From positions 109,371 through 173,370 of the forward strand of contig JAFZSN010000011.1 of NCBI GenBank assembly GCA_017619315.1: 64,000 nt of DNA, written 5' to 3'. Of the stretch, positions 8,841-16,126 are shown piece after piece (the stretch's first letter is position 1; each line of letters opens with the position of its first letter). This stretch comes from Candidatus Saccharimonadota bacterium. GTDB taxonomy: Bacteria > Patescibacteriota > Saccharimonadia > Saccharimonadales > Saccharimonadaceae. Under the pieces are notes generated by a model. The model was not told where the DNA came from. It searched no databases and worked only from the letters and a program-made list of their open reading frames with translations. The position numbers and the translations under genes are program-made.

Positions 8841-9404
8841 TTATGACATGTCTTTAGTTGTGGAGAATTGGACAAGAGATCCAACTGCAGTGAGCCCAAT
8901 AATAATCGGCCAATAAAACACCGAAAACTCAATCGAAGGAACCAGCGCCATAAGTATTAACGTAAGTAAATACGCCCCAGCAAGAGAGGTCGAGACGATG
9001 ATTGCCGGCTTCATCAGCATGACGGCAATTGCGGCAGCGATCACGCCAACTACGCCACCAATGGCTAAAGTTTGCACTTCGGTGCCGAAGTATCTCACGG
9101 TCACCATCATTACGAGCGCAAAACAGATCCCGCCGACGCAGAGTTTTTCGATCGAGAATCCTAGCAACCCGAGCAACAAACCGCCGCCAACCGGAAGCAA
9201 GATTTGCCAAAGATTATTCTCGGCGATCTGCGGTACCCATTGATTTAGGGTCGGCAAAAACAGCATCATTAAGTTATAGCCTAAGATAAACCATACTAGG
9301 AAGAATGCGATTTTCTTGATGCGATAACCGCAGAATAAGATAAGAAGCCCGATCACTGCGAAAATGATCAATTCATAGATTTCGAGGCCTCGTAAAGCTT
9401 CCAT
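8841..9404 (-). CDS. Small multi-pass membrane protein, function unknown
   Basis: A 187-residue protein made almost entirely of hydrophobic segments (about seven to eight), with short charged loops (YRIKK, IEKLCVGG, QFSTTKDMS). The even pattern of Gly-rich helices (LPVGGGLLLGLLGFS, IGGVVGVIAAAIAV) resembles DUF4203/TMEM198-like proteins, but the match is loose. The start at 9404 is preferred: TATAAT lies six bases upstream, giving a leaderless message. It lies between the rplA terminator and the rplJ promoter. Confidence 0.55.
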   Translation of the reverse strand: MEALRGLEIYELIIFAVIGLLILFCGYRIKKIAFFLVWFILGYNLMMLFLPTLNQWVPQIAENNLWQILLPVGGGLLLGLLGFSIEKLCVGGICFALVMMVTVRYFGTEVQTLAIGGVVGVIAAAIAVMLMKPAIIVSTSLAGAYLLTLILMALVPSIEFSVFYWPIIIGLTAVGSLVQFSTTKDMS

Positions 9405-9420
9405 GCTTAAATTATAACAC

Positions 9421-9449
9421 AAAAAATCTCCCAGGGCGGGAGACTTTTT
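9421..9449 (-). terminator. Terminator after rplA
   Basis: Hairpin TCTCCC/GGGAGA with a run of T on the minus strand, 12 bases past the rplA stop; A/T runs on both sides make it potentially bidirectional. Confidence 0.85.
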
Positions 9450-9461
9450 GCTCTAAACTAA

Positions 9462-10403
9462 TTAGTTGTAGATGTTCTCGATTTGAATTGAAGGACCCAT
9501 CGTAGTAGTGATAAAGATGGTCTTAATGTAAGAGCCCTTAAGCGATGCTGGTTTTTGAGCCTTCAAAGAATCAAGAAATGCATTGATGTTCTCAACCAAT
9601 TTGTCTTGGCCGAAGGAAACTTTACCAACACCGATGTGGACGATAGCTTGCTTGTCGACACGATACTCAACTTTACCAGCCTTTGAATCCTTGACGGCCT
9701 TCTCAACGTCAGCGGTAACAGTACCAGCCTTTGGATTTGGCATCAATCCTTTAGGACCAAGTAGTCTTGCAAACTTACCAAGCTTTGGCATGTATTGCGG
9801 AGTTGAGATTAGGACGTCGAAATCAACGTTGCCTTTCTCGAGTCTCTTCAAGAATTCTTCATCCTCAGCGATATCGGCACCAGCTGCCTTAGCGGCTTTG
9901 CAGACATCTAGCGGAGCAAATACAGCTACGCGGACAGTCTTACCGTTCCCGTGAGGGAGCACGAGAGTGGTGCGGATGTTTTGATCAGCTTGACGTGGAT
10001 CAACACCGAGTCTGGCGTGAACCTCGACACTTGCATCAAACTTGGTAGGATTGGTATCCATTGCGAGCTTAACGGCTTCGCCTAGATTGTAAAGCTTGCC
10101 CTTCTCGACGAGCTTGTGAGCTTCTTGGTATTTCTTGCCTCTGCGCTCGATTTTTGGTCTAGTAACAGGAGTAGCACCCTTAGCTTTTGGCGCAGCCTCG
10201 GCGGCTTTTCGCTCAACTTTGCGAGCTTGGCGCTCTTCTTCAGCCTTGACCTCTTCGATATGCTTCTTTGATTTCTTGCCTGACTTTGCAAAAGTCTCAG
10301 GAGTTTCTTCTGCTTTGTCAGCGACTTCCTCAGCAGCAGCTTCTTCGACTGGAGCCTCTACGGTAGTCTTTTCTTCTAAGTCTTTGACCTCTTCTTTGGC
10401 CAT
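9462..10403 (-). CDS. rplA: 50S ribosomal protein L1 with charged N-terminal extension
   Basis: L1 binds 23S rRNA in the L1 stalk and in many bacteria represses its own mRNA. The L1 fold runs from about residue 85 (RRGKKYQEAHKLVEKGKLY) to the end, with KFDASVEVHARLGVDPRQ, LLGPKGLMPNPKAGTV and the C-terminal KGSYIKTIFITTTMGPSI. At 313 residues it is about 80 longer than usual, because of an N-terminal tail rich in Glu, Ala and Lys (EEKTTVEAPVEEAAAEEV then KKSKKHIEEVKAEEE), probably disordered. The start at 10403 has AAAGGA upstream. It is separated from rplK by a frameshifted gene. Confidence 0.95.
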   Translation of the reverse strand: MAKEEVKDLEEKTTVEAPVEEAAAEEVADKAEETPETFAKSGKKSKKHIEEVKAEEERQARKVERKAAEAAPKAKGATPVTRPKIERRGKKYQEAHKLVEKGKLYNLGEAVKLAMDTNPTKFDASVEVHARLGVDPRQADQNIRTTLVLPHGNGKTVRVAVFAPLDVCKAAKAAGADIAEDEEFLKRLEKGNVDFDVLISTPQYMPKLGKFARLLGPKGLMPNPKAGTVTADVEKAVKDSKAGKVEYRVDKQAIVHIGVGKVSFGQDKLVENINAFLDSLKAQKPASLKGSYIKTIFITTTMGPSIQIENIYN

Positions 10404-10465
10404 AGTATTCCTTTCTGTGGTAATAACGGGCCGAACCCTCCCACGGTTAATAAAATAGTAAAATT

Positions 10466-10494
10466 ATTATAACAAAAATTCTAAAAAAATTCAA
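10466..10494 (-). promoter_or_regulatory. Promoter of rplA, -35 box fused to the preceding terminator
   Basis: TTGAAT, 17 bases, TATAAT on the minus strand. The -35 box and the following T run are also the T tract of the terminator of the upstream gene. Confidence 0.75.
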
Positions 10495-10514
10495 GGGGCC
10501 CCATAAGGGACCCC
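10481..10514 (-). terminator. Terminator of the frameshifted gene
   Basis: GGGGTCCC-TTAT-GGGGCCCC stem (one G-T pair), followed by TTGAATTTTTTT on the minus strand. Confidence 0.8.
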
Positions 10515-10531
10515 GAGAATAAGGTACTCGA

Positions 10532-10988
10532 CTAGGAATCGAGAAGGCTAAGATATGAAGTTTCATATTTCATAGCACCGCTCGATTCGGGTGACATCGT
10601 CATCTGCATCTTTTTGTAGCCCTTGTGCCTCAGTTCGTATTTGAAATCCAAAACCAAGGCTTTAAGGTCATTGCGGACCTTGCTTTCTTTGTAAAAGCGA
10701 ACACTCATTAAGATGCACTTAATTGAGATGTCGGATTGCCCACACAGATACTCTTTTGCCTTATTCCTGTCGTCGATAGACAAAAATTCAATTTCAGGAA
10801 ATGAGCCCATAGCATCTTTAGTTAAATGAACATAAGGGGGGGATCTTCCGCTCCCTCTTTTCTTCAAGTAACTCTTCGTAGGTCGTTACTATTGTTCGGT
10901 ATTCCAGGCTATAAATATCCCAGCAATTCATAGCCCTATCGAGCAATATTGATCTCTGCGACACCTCATGTTTATAACGTACGCCCAT
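10532..10988 (-). pseudogene. Frameshifted gene of unknown function between rplK and rplA
   Basis: Two overlapping reading frames look like one gene. The first begins at 10988 with GGGAGG upstream (MGVRYKHEVSQRSILL) and stops at 10818; the second continues to 10532 (YVHLTKDAMGSFPEIEFL to SYLSLLDS). They would join as a 151-residue protein if one base were missing from the run of seven G (seven C on the coding strand) at 10836-10842. The product is soluble with charged C-terminal helices; I do not recognise it. It has its own promoter and terminator, so it looks like a unit inserted between rplK and rplA, which are usually adjacent. A sequencing error, recent decay, slippage or a phase-variable tract are all possible. 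Confidence 0.6.
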
Positions 10989-11025
10989 ATTTCGTTTCCT
11001 CCCTTTTCTATGGTGTAGTTTTCTT

Positions 11026-11053
11026 ATCATAGCATAAACGAAACAAAAATCAA
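11026..11053 (-). promoter_or_regulatory. Promoter of the frameshifted gene
   Basis: TTGATT, 16 bases, TATGAT on the minus strand; the -35 box lies in the T tract side of the rplK terminator hairpin. Confidence 0.6.
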
Positions 11054-11073
11054 GCCCAAGCGGCTTGATTTTT
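11045..11073 (-). terminator. Terminator after rplK
   Basis: AATCAAGCC/GGCTTGATT hairpin with a T run on either side, 16 bases past the rplK stop. Confidence 0.85.
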
Positions 11074-11088
11074 AAGATTTACTAGATA

Positions 11089-11517
11089 TTATTCTTCGAC
11101 AGTGACGCCCATTGAACGTGCAGTGCCGGCGACAATTTTGATTGCGCCTTCGATATCAACAGCGTTCAAGAATTCCATCTTTTTCTCGGCAATCTCTTTA
11201 AGTTGATCTTTCGTGATGGTGCCAACCTTATCGGTGTTTGGCTTGCCAGAACCTTTGTCGATCTTGATAGCTTCGCGGATCAAATCATCCACTGGCTGAC
11301 CAAGTGATTTCCAATCAAATGTTCTGTCGTCGTAGACACGAATATGAACGATCACATTCTTGCCCATAAGGTCTTTGGTAGCTTCGTTGAATGGATTAAT
11401 GAAATCCATCATGTTGAGGCCCCACTGACCAAGTGTTGAACCAACCGGAGGACCAGCAGTCGCTCTACCGGCCGGAATTCTAAGTTTAAGATTGCCAATA
11501 ACTTTCTTTTCTGCCAT
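11089..11517 (-). CDS. rplK: 50S ribosomal protein L11
   Basis: L11, 142 residues, forms the base of the ribosomal GTPase centre. The N-terminal domain shows LKLRIPAGRATAGPPVGSTL and GLNMMDFINPFNEAT; the C-terminal RNA-binding domain ends GTARSMGVTVEE. The start at 11517 (MAEKKVIGN) matches family length; the longer in-frame start adds ten unlikely residues. It has its own promoter at 11547-11575, so it need not depend on nusG read-through, and a terminator directly after. Confidence 0.97.
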   Translation of the reverse strand: MAEKKVIGNLKLRIPAGRATAGPPVGSTLGQWGLNMMDFINPFNEATKDLMGKNVIVHIRVYDDRTFDWKSLGQPVDDLIREAIKIDKGSGKPNTDKVGTITKDQLKEIAEKKMEFLNAVDIEGAIKIVAGTARSMGVTVEE

Positions 11518-11546
11518 AAAAAACCTTTCTAGTGCGTAACTTGACA

Positions 11547-11575
11547 ATTATAACAAATAATTAACGAAGAGTCAA
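11547..11575 (-). promoter_or_regulatory. Promoter of rplK
   Basis: TTGACT, 17 bases, TATAAT on the minus strand. The -35 box is inside the distal arm of the inverted repeat at 11567-11652. Confidence 0.8.
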
Positions 11576-11652
11576 TAAAACACTTACCCTCGGTAGCGCT
11601 CCGGGGCGCTAGCCCGAGTCTTACTACCTCGGGTAAGTTTTTATTGACTCTT
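11567..11652 (-). terminator. Large branched inverted repeat between nusG and rplK
   Basis: The outer arms AAGAGTCAATAAAA / TTTTATTGACTCTT continue into CTTACCC...GGGTAAG and GGTAG...CTACC, about 28 paired positions with few mismatches, and enclose a second hairpin AGCGC/GCGCT. It starts 4 bases past the nusG stop and ends in GTTTTATTG on the minus strand, so it probably ends nusG transcription, while its far arm supplies the -35 box of rplK. Confidence 0.65.
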
Positions 11653-11655
11653 TGG

Positions 11656-12204
11656 CTAGTTCAATTGTTTTACTTGTAAAGCATCGAGCTCGACAGGTGT
11701 TTCACGGCCGAACATAGAAACCATGACTTTGAGTTTGCCTTTTGCTGCGTCGATTTCGGAAATCGCGCCATCAAAGCCCTTGAAAGGACCATCAGTGATC
11801 GAGACCACTTCGCCCACTTCATATTTAACTGAGAATTTCGGATCTTCAACGCCCATGCGTTTCTTAATCTTCTTGATTTCCTTTTCGGAAACTGGAGTTG
11901 GCTGCGTGCCAGTGCCGATAAAGCCAGTCACGCCCGGGGTGTTGCGGATGATGTACCAAGTTTCATCCGAAAGCTTCATATCAACCAGTACGTAACCTTG
12001 CAAAATTTTGCGGTCAACGATTTTGCGCTTACCGTTTTTGATTTCGATTTGTTTTTCCTTCGGCACGATTGCCTCGAAAATCTTATCAGCCATTTCAACA
12101 GTGCTAGTACGTTGGTTGATCGAGTCTGCAACCTTGTCTTCGTAACCAGAGTAGGTAGAAATAGCGTACCAGGCCCTAGTGTCATCATATCTGTTTACTG
12201 CCAT
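11656..12204 (-). CDS. nusG: Transcription termination/antitermination protein NusG
   Basis: NusG, 182 residues, binds RNA polymerase and links it to Rho or the ribosome. The NGN domain is clear (RAWYAISTYSGYEDKVADSI, then QGYVLVDMKLSDETWYIIRN and PGVTGFIG), followed by a KOW domain (VVSITDGPFKGFDGAISEID). It is directly downstream of secE (14 bases), the standard secE-nusG pair. The start has GGA upstream. Confidence 0.96.
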   Translation of the reverse strand: MAVNRYDDTRAWYAISTYSGYEDKVADSINQRTSTVEMADKIFEAIVPKEKQIEIKNGKRKIVDRKILQGYVLVDMKLSDETWYIIRNTPGVTGFIGTGTQPTPVSEKEIKKIKKRMGVEDPKFSVKYEVGEVVSITDGPFKGFDGAISEIDAAKGKLKVMVSMFGRETPVELDALQVKQLN

Positions 12205-12217
12205 TTATAGTCCTTTC

Positions 12218-12604
12218 TTATTTATTAAGTATTAGATTAAATAACCACGAGAAGAATAGATCGAGCAAAGTAATTAATATTACGAAAATTGCGGTATAAA
12301 CAATTACTGCTAGCACCATTTTCCAGGTTGTTTTGCGATTTGGCCAGCGAACTTGCCTTAACTCATGCCAAGATTCTTTGAGATATCGGCCAAAATATAC
12401 AAAAGGTCTGAAGAGAATAAATGGTTTCTTTTTGGACCCTTTGTCCTCACCTACCTTCTTGATTTCTTTTTTTAATCTTTCGCGTTTGATTTTATCCTGC
12501 TTTTTGTCTTTAACGACAACTTTCTTTCGAGTAATCGTCGGCTCATCGGCAGACTCTTTTTTGGGAGAGTCATCTTTTGCCTTAATTCTTGTTATTTTCG
12601 CCAT
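12218..12604 (-). CDS. secE: Preprotein translocase subunit SecE with basic N-terminal tail
   Basis: SecE stabilises the SecY channel. The conserved region is at the C-terminus: ESWHELRQVRWPNRKTTW followed by a single membrane helix (VLAVIVYTAIFVILITLL). The first about 70 residues are an extra, very Lys-rich tail (KKVVVKDKKQDKIKRERLKK), longer than in single-helix SecE proteins of about 60 residues. The start at 12604 follows AAAGGAG; the longer start at 12628 overlaps it. Upstream gene of nusG. Confidence 0.92.
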   Translation of the reverse strand: MAKITRIKAKDDSPKKESADEPTITRKKVVVKDKKQDKIKRERLKKEIKKVGEDKGSKKKPFILFRPFVYFGRYLKESWHELRQVRWPNRKTTWKMVLAVIVYTAIFVILITLLDLFFSWLFNLILNK

Positions 12605-12626
12605 TTTACTCCTTTTACTAAGTATC

Positions 12627-12648
12627 AAAAAAGTCTGATACCAGACTT
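12627..12648 (-). terminator. Terminator after the glucan phosphorylase gene
   Basis: AAGTCTG-GTAT-CAGACTT followed by TTTT on the minus strand. It lies downstream of the -10 box at 12655, so it would also be at the very 5' end of the secE transcript. Confidence 0.65.
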
Positions 12649-12654
12649 GTCAAT

Positions 12655-12683
12655 AGTATAGCAAACTTAGGAGCAGAAATCAA
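12655..12683 (-). promoter_or_regulatory. Candidate promoter of secE-nusG
   Basis: TTGATT, 17 bases, TATACT on the minus strand, between the phosphorylase stop and secE. The start point would fall at the edge of the hairpin at 12631-12648, so initiation and termination signals are packed together. Confidence 0.5.
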
Positions 12684-12691
12684 GAGAAATT

Positions 12692-14434
12692 TTATTTCGG
12701 GAACAGGTATTGCAAATAATCGTTCATCATCCTAGTTCCGGAAATAACCGGCAGAAATGCAGTGAGCTGCTTACGGGTCATATATTCAAGATCGAAATCA
12801 TTATCCCAGGTCGAAATCGCATCCTCGAGTTGCTGATAAAGCATATCTAACTCTTCGTCTTCATTCCCACCATTGACGCAGAAATACGCGCTCATCGGAC
12901 CATCCGCTACGCCGCCATCGTGAGTAGAAACTAACAGATTCAAATTTGCTACATCTTTCATCCAGCTGGTTCCGCAAGCTTCGCAGCCTACCACCGGCAC
13001 GTTGATGGAAACATTCGAACCACAAGACAGTCCGTATGCTAAATTCTCATCATAATCAGCAATATAATGCACGTGCTCTCTGAGATAATCGTCATGCTTA
13101 CAGGTTTCAAGCAAGGATTTTAGTTTATTATACATAATATGGTCACCTGGATGCACGCGTCCGGCTATAATATAATGCGCATTTCTGGATTCCAGGATGT
13201 TGCGAAGTCGCACCGGATCCTTAAAAGGCATTTCGGGGCGTTTATAGTCTACGAACCTACGTTTGAAATCAACTATAAAATCGCTATCTCTAAACGAAAG
13301 AATTTGCCCATTTTGATCGGGGCGGTTCTTTAATGTCTTATTCAAGACTTCCCGGCCACTTAGCTTGAGTTGACGAATCGTATCGGAGTCTAGGAGTTCT
13401 AATTTCTCAGTAAAATCTGCTGACGGCAAATTCAGATTATCCAAAACACCGATTCTTTTATACTCATCCATGATTTCGGGGAACACCCATTTGTCCATAT
13501 CGATACCGTTCGTAATGGCTTTGAATTTCACTTTATTCCCGGCGATGTCGCGGTAATTGGCAACCCTAGTATGGAGCTTCGAGACGCCGCTTCTGAGCTC
13601 CGCGATTTCAATCGTGACGGTCGAGAGCTTGATCGATCCATCAGTGAATTTATCTGATAGCCACTTCTTCACGGCCGGTGATTTCAAATTTGGGAAGACG
13701 AATTTTTCAAATTGTGAGTATTTAAACTCTGCTTCGGCCGCCTGCACCAGAGTATGATTCGTATATAATGTGTGTTTACGTGTGTACACGACGGCTTCGT
13801 AAAAATCCATACCGTTACGTGTGAGCTCGTCAAGTCGAGCCAGTGCGGCAAAGAAAGTCGCAACTTCATTAAGCTGCATAATCGCAGGCTTTAATCCAAG
13901 AAGCTTCAAAGCAGCGTAGCCGCCAAAACCAAGCGACACTTCTTGATAAAGGCGATGATCGGAACCACTGAGCCCAGAATAAAGCTCCCCAAAGTTTGGT
14001 TCCGTGACGGAAATGATTCTGGTGCTACCAAGGCGCTTTTCGATCACGTCAAGCGAACAAATAGCCCCGGAACATTTAATGTTGACTTTATCGATAAATT
14101 TATAGCCAAATTTTTTATAATCAACTGGGATATGGTTTTCGATAATTTCGCCGTCTTGTAAGGATTGTTTTGTCTCGGAAGGATAAAAAGGTGTAATTAG
14201 CGCAAAAGGCACACCCATTTTCTCGGCCACGCGCCTAGTGTCAGCAGCAAGCACGCCAAGACCCCCGCCACCACGGATACCGTTTTGCTGATCGTATAGT
14301 TCAATAGTCCAGTAAGTATATGGTCTTTCGGGCGAAATAGCTTTGGTCAAGTGGTTTCGCTCAACCGCATCATAAAAGAGATCGACGTCTTCGATATTTT
14401 CTAGCGGATGATAAAAATATTCTTGCCCATCCAT
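12692..14434 (-). CDS. Alpha-glucan phosphorylase family enzyme (GT35)
   Basis: A 580-residue GT35-type protein, a family that releases glucose 1-phosphate from alpha-1,4-glucans with PLP. GIRGGGGLGVLAADTRRVAEKMG matches the glycine-rich N-terminal segment; NGIDMDKW and the stretch CEACGTSWMKDVANLNLLVS carries the lysine expected to bind PLP, followed by THDGG. It is shorter than E. coli GlgP (about 800 residues) and closer to the short phosphorylase group. Start: TATAAT ten bases upstream, no clear ribosome binding site. Partner activities in the window are GT4, GH57, GH13 and GH97. Confidence 0.8.
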   Translation of the reverse strand: MDGQEYFYHPLENIEDVDLFYDAVERNHLTKAISPERPYTYWTIELYDQQNGIRGGGGLGVLAADTRRVAEKMGVPFALITPFYPSETKQSLQDGEIIENHIPVDYKKFGYKFIDKVNIKCSGAICSLDVIEKRLGSTRIISVTEPNFGELYSGLSGSDHRLYQEVSLGFGGYAALKLLGLKPAIMQLNEVATFFAALARLDELTRNGMDFYEAVVYTRKHTLYTNHTLVQAAEAEFKYSQFEKFVFPNLKSPAVKKWLSDKFTDGSIKLSTVTIEIAELRSGVSKLHTRVANYRDIAGNKVKFKAITNGIDMDKWVFPEIMDEYKRIGVLDNLNLPSADFTEKLELLDSDTIRQLKLSGREVLNKTLKNRPDQNGQILSFRDSDFIVDFKRRFVDYKRPEMPFKDPVRLRNILESRNAHYIIAGRVHPGDHIMYNKLKSLLETCKHDDYLREHVHYIADYDENLAYGLSCGSNVSINVPVVGCEACGTSWMKDVANLNLLVSTHDGGVADGPMSAYFCVNGGNEDEELDMLYQQLEDAISTWDNDFDLEYMTRKQLTAFLPVISGTRMMNDYLQYLFPK

Positions 14435-14463
14435 AACTCTTATGATTATAGCATAAATCTAAT

Positions 14464-15426
14464 TTAGTACCAAAAAGACTTAGGTAGCTTTTCGGCAAGG
14501 CGCATATGAAAGTCCCAATCAAGCCCCTCGAGCTTGGTTGGTTTTTTGGTTTTAAAGTAAGTTTTACGGATATAGTCCGCCGGCATTAATTCGCCAGGGA
14601 TCAGCTTATACTTTTTCCCGAAGTTCAGTCCACGCTTATAATTCTTTGGTGGCAATACCGCAATTGGTAAGAAACTGCAGTTCATCTCCGGGTCTTCAAA
14701 AAGGCTAAGTGCCAGAACCGACATAGTTGGAATAATGTCTTCTTTCTTGTCATAAATTGCCTTAGTCTTAAATACGGTAGCCTGACGGGTAGCAGAAGGT
14801 GCCACGAAAACGACGCCACCTTTCTTTAGGCCATCGTGGGAAATCTTAGTATAGCGATCACGAAACTCCTTTTTTAATCTATTCCCTGCTTCGTAAAGTG
14901 GCGAGCCTTTTTCAAGATTCATTTTCTTCCAGGTTGAAGGGGTGATGGTCGGTGTAATAATGATACCAAGGCGCTTAATTCTCTCAAAATTCGGCGCAAG
15001 TGCCTCATACCACGGCAGATTTACTGGGAAATACATAGGCTTGTCACCCATGACGTCAATCTTCATGGCTAGGATTCTAGCAATTTCACCAAGCGATGGG
15101 TGATTGAAGCCGATAACCAAACCACTCGGTTCATTAATTGGCATCCCCTCATAAGATCCAGGCGTAAATCGGGATAGAACTTTAACCAACTTCTTGCGAG
15201 CCTCTCTGTCGTATTCAGTCTGCGTGCCTTTTTTGCGGGTTGTCCTAAATATATAATTAATGACAGCATTGCATACCTTTCCGACCGGTACCATTTCCTT
15301 ACGCAAATCCTCCGCACCAAGCGAAGTGAGCAAAGAATAATTCTCATGCTGAATCATATCAATAATTTTCTCAGCGGAAAGCTGAGACAATTCTTTTTCA
15401 GAAAAAACGTTTTTCTTTTTACGCAT
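14464..15426 (-). CDS. Unknown protein, possibly acyltransferase-like
   Basis: A 320-residue mostly soluble protein. GLVIGFNHPSLGEIARILAM contains an NHPS..E block that recalls the HX4D/NHXXXXD motif of glycerolipid acyltransferases, and GGVVFVAPSATRQ could be the second block, but the conserved Asp is Glu and the similarity is weak. The N-terminus is a charged helix. The start at 15426 is preferred over 15492 because the longer version would run into tRNA-Gln on the other strand; TATAAT lies ten bases upstream. Same strand as, and 30 bases before, the phosphorylase gene. Confidence 0.5.
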   Translation of the reverse strand: MRKKKNVFSEKELSQLSAEKIIDMIQHENYSLLTSLGAEDLRKEMVPVGKVCNAVINYIFRTTRKKGTQTEYDREARKKLVKVLSRFTPGSYEGMPINEPSGLVIGFNHPSLGEIARILAMKIDVMGDKPMYFPVNLPWYEALAPNFERIKRLGIIITPTITPSTWKKMNLEKGSPLYEAGNRLKKEFRDRYTKISHDGLKKGGVVFVAPSATRQATVFKTKAIYDKKEDIIPTMSVLALSLFEDPEMNCSFLPIAVLPPKNYKRGLNFGKKYKLIPGELMPADYIRKTYFKTKKPTKLEGLDWDFHMRLAEKLPKSFWY

Positions 15427-15478
15427 ATCGTAGTATATTATAGCATTTTTCAGCAAAATGTGATAAAATAATAAAGCT

Positions 15479-15553
15479 TGGGGATTCGCCAAGTGGTAAG
15501 GCAGTGGGTTCTGGTCCCACCATTCGGGGGTTCGAATCCCTCATCCCCAGCCA
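15479..15553 (+). tRNA. tRNA-Gln (anticodon CUG)
   Basis: Cloverleaf read directly: acceptor TGGGGAT/ATCCCCA with discriminator G and encoded CCA (15551-15553), D arm GCCAAGTGGTAAGGC, anticodon stem GTGGG/CCCAC with loop TTCTGGT (CTG), T arm GGGGG-TTCGAAT-CCCTC. The U1-A72 end is usual for glutamine tRNAs. A hairpin terminator follows at 15621. Confidence 0.93.
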
Positions 15554-15620
15554 TGAGAATTATAGCCAGAAGACGAGAAAATGCAAAGCATCTTCTGCGG
15601 TTACGAAAGGAACGAAAAAT

Positions 15621-15644
15621 TCAGAGCTTGCTCTGATATTTTTA
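15621..15644 (+). terminator. Terminator downstream of tRNA-Gln
   Basis: TCAGAGC-TT-GCTCTGA followed by TATTTTT. Around it a longer inverted repeat is visible: AGAAGACGAGAAA near 15563 and TTTCTCGTCTTCT near 15676. Confidence 0.6.
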
Positions 15645-15754
15645 GTTTCTTGAGTAGACGCAAGAAACGTAGTTTCTCGTCTTCTTATCATAATTATCTG
15701 GCTCGCTGGGGATATAGGGATCATACACCCCTCATCCCTCATCACTATCCCCCC

Positions 15755-15783
15755 TTGCACTCAACCATCTTTTAATGTACAAT
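15755..15783 (+). promoter_or_regulatory. Promoter of a candidate small RNA
   Basis: TTGCAC, 17 bases, TACAAT on the plus strand, in a stretch with no long gene. Confidence 0.6.
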
Positions 15784-15789
15784 AAAAAC

Positions 15790-15859
15790 ATAACCAGTGC
15801 AGTTCTAGAATTACACTGGAATGGGTGATCTAGTTCGCTATTCGCGAACTAGATTTTTT
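15790..15859 (+). ncRNA. Candidate small RNA, about 70 nt
   Basis: Starts about seven bases past the -10 box. Two hairpins are visible: CCAGTG...CACTGG (15794-15819) and a strong 11-bp stem ATCTAGTTCGC/GCGAACTAGAT (15828-15854) with a six-T tail, a textbook intrinsic terminator. No known RNA family was recognised; it lacks the SRP, 6S and tmRNA signatures. Confidence 0.45.
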
Positions 15860-15930
15860 CTTCGGCTGCCTCGCCGAAAAGATAGTTTTACGGTGATCTG
15901 TAATCTCCATAATGAAAATCGTACACCCAT
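15838..15930 (-). CDS. Possible 30-residue basic peptide antisense to the small RNA
   Basis: On the minus strand AAAGGAGTGAG is followed at 15930 by an ATG opening a 30-codon frame (starts MGVRFSLWRLQ, about nine Arg/Lys residues) that stops inside the terminator hairpin of the small RNA. The ribosome binding site is good but the frame is short and may be chance. The rest of 15860-16126 holds small palindromes (CACGAGCATAGGCTCGTG near 15993, CCCAGGT...ACCTGGG near 16038) and no other gene that I can see. Confidence 0.25.
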   Translation of the reverse strand: MGVRFSLWRLQITVKLSFRRGSRRKNLVRE

Positions 15931-16126
15931 CTCACTCCTTTCCAAGCTTCTGGCATATCTAGAATAGCTGTTTAATGAAGCTCCACACCCTCACGAGCAT
16001 AGGCTCGTGCTAGACCACACTAAACACCGAAGTCAACCCAGGTTTATAATTAACACCTGGGGAGAATTTTTGCAACCAAAATTTGAAGAAATATTTGCAT
16101 AAGCATAAAGGAACGAAGATCTATGA

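Noticed and set aside
15780-16080. SRP RNA, 6S RNA or RNase P RNA in the non-coding stretch
   Set aside because: The GGAAGCAGC-type SRP loop, the long 6S bubble hairpin and the conserved P4 segment of RNase P RNA were not found on either strand.
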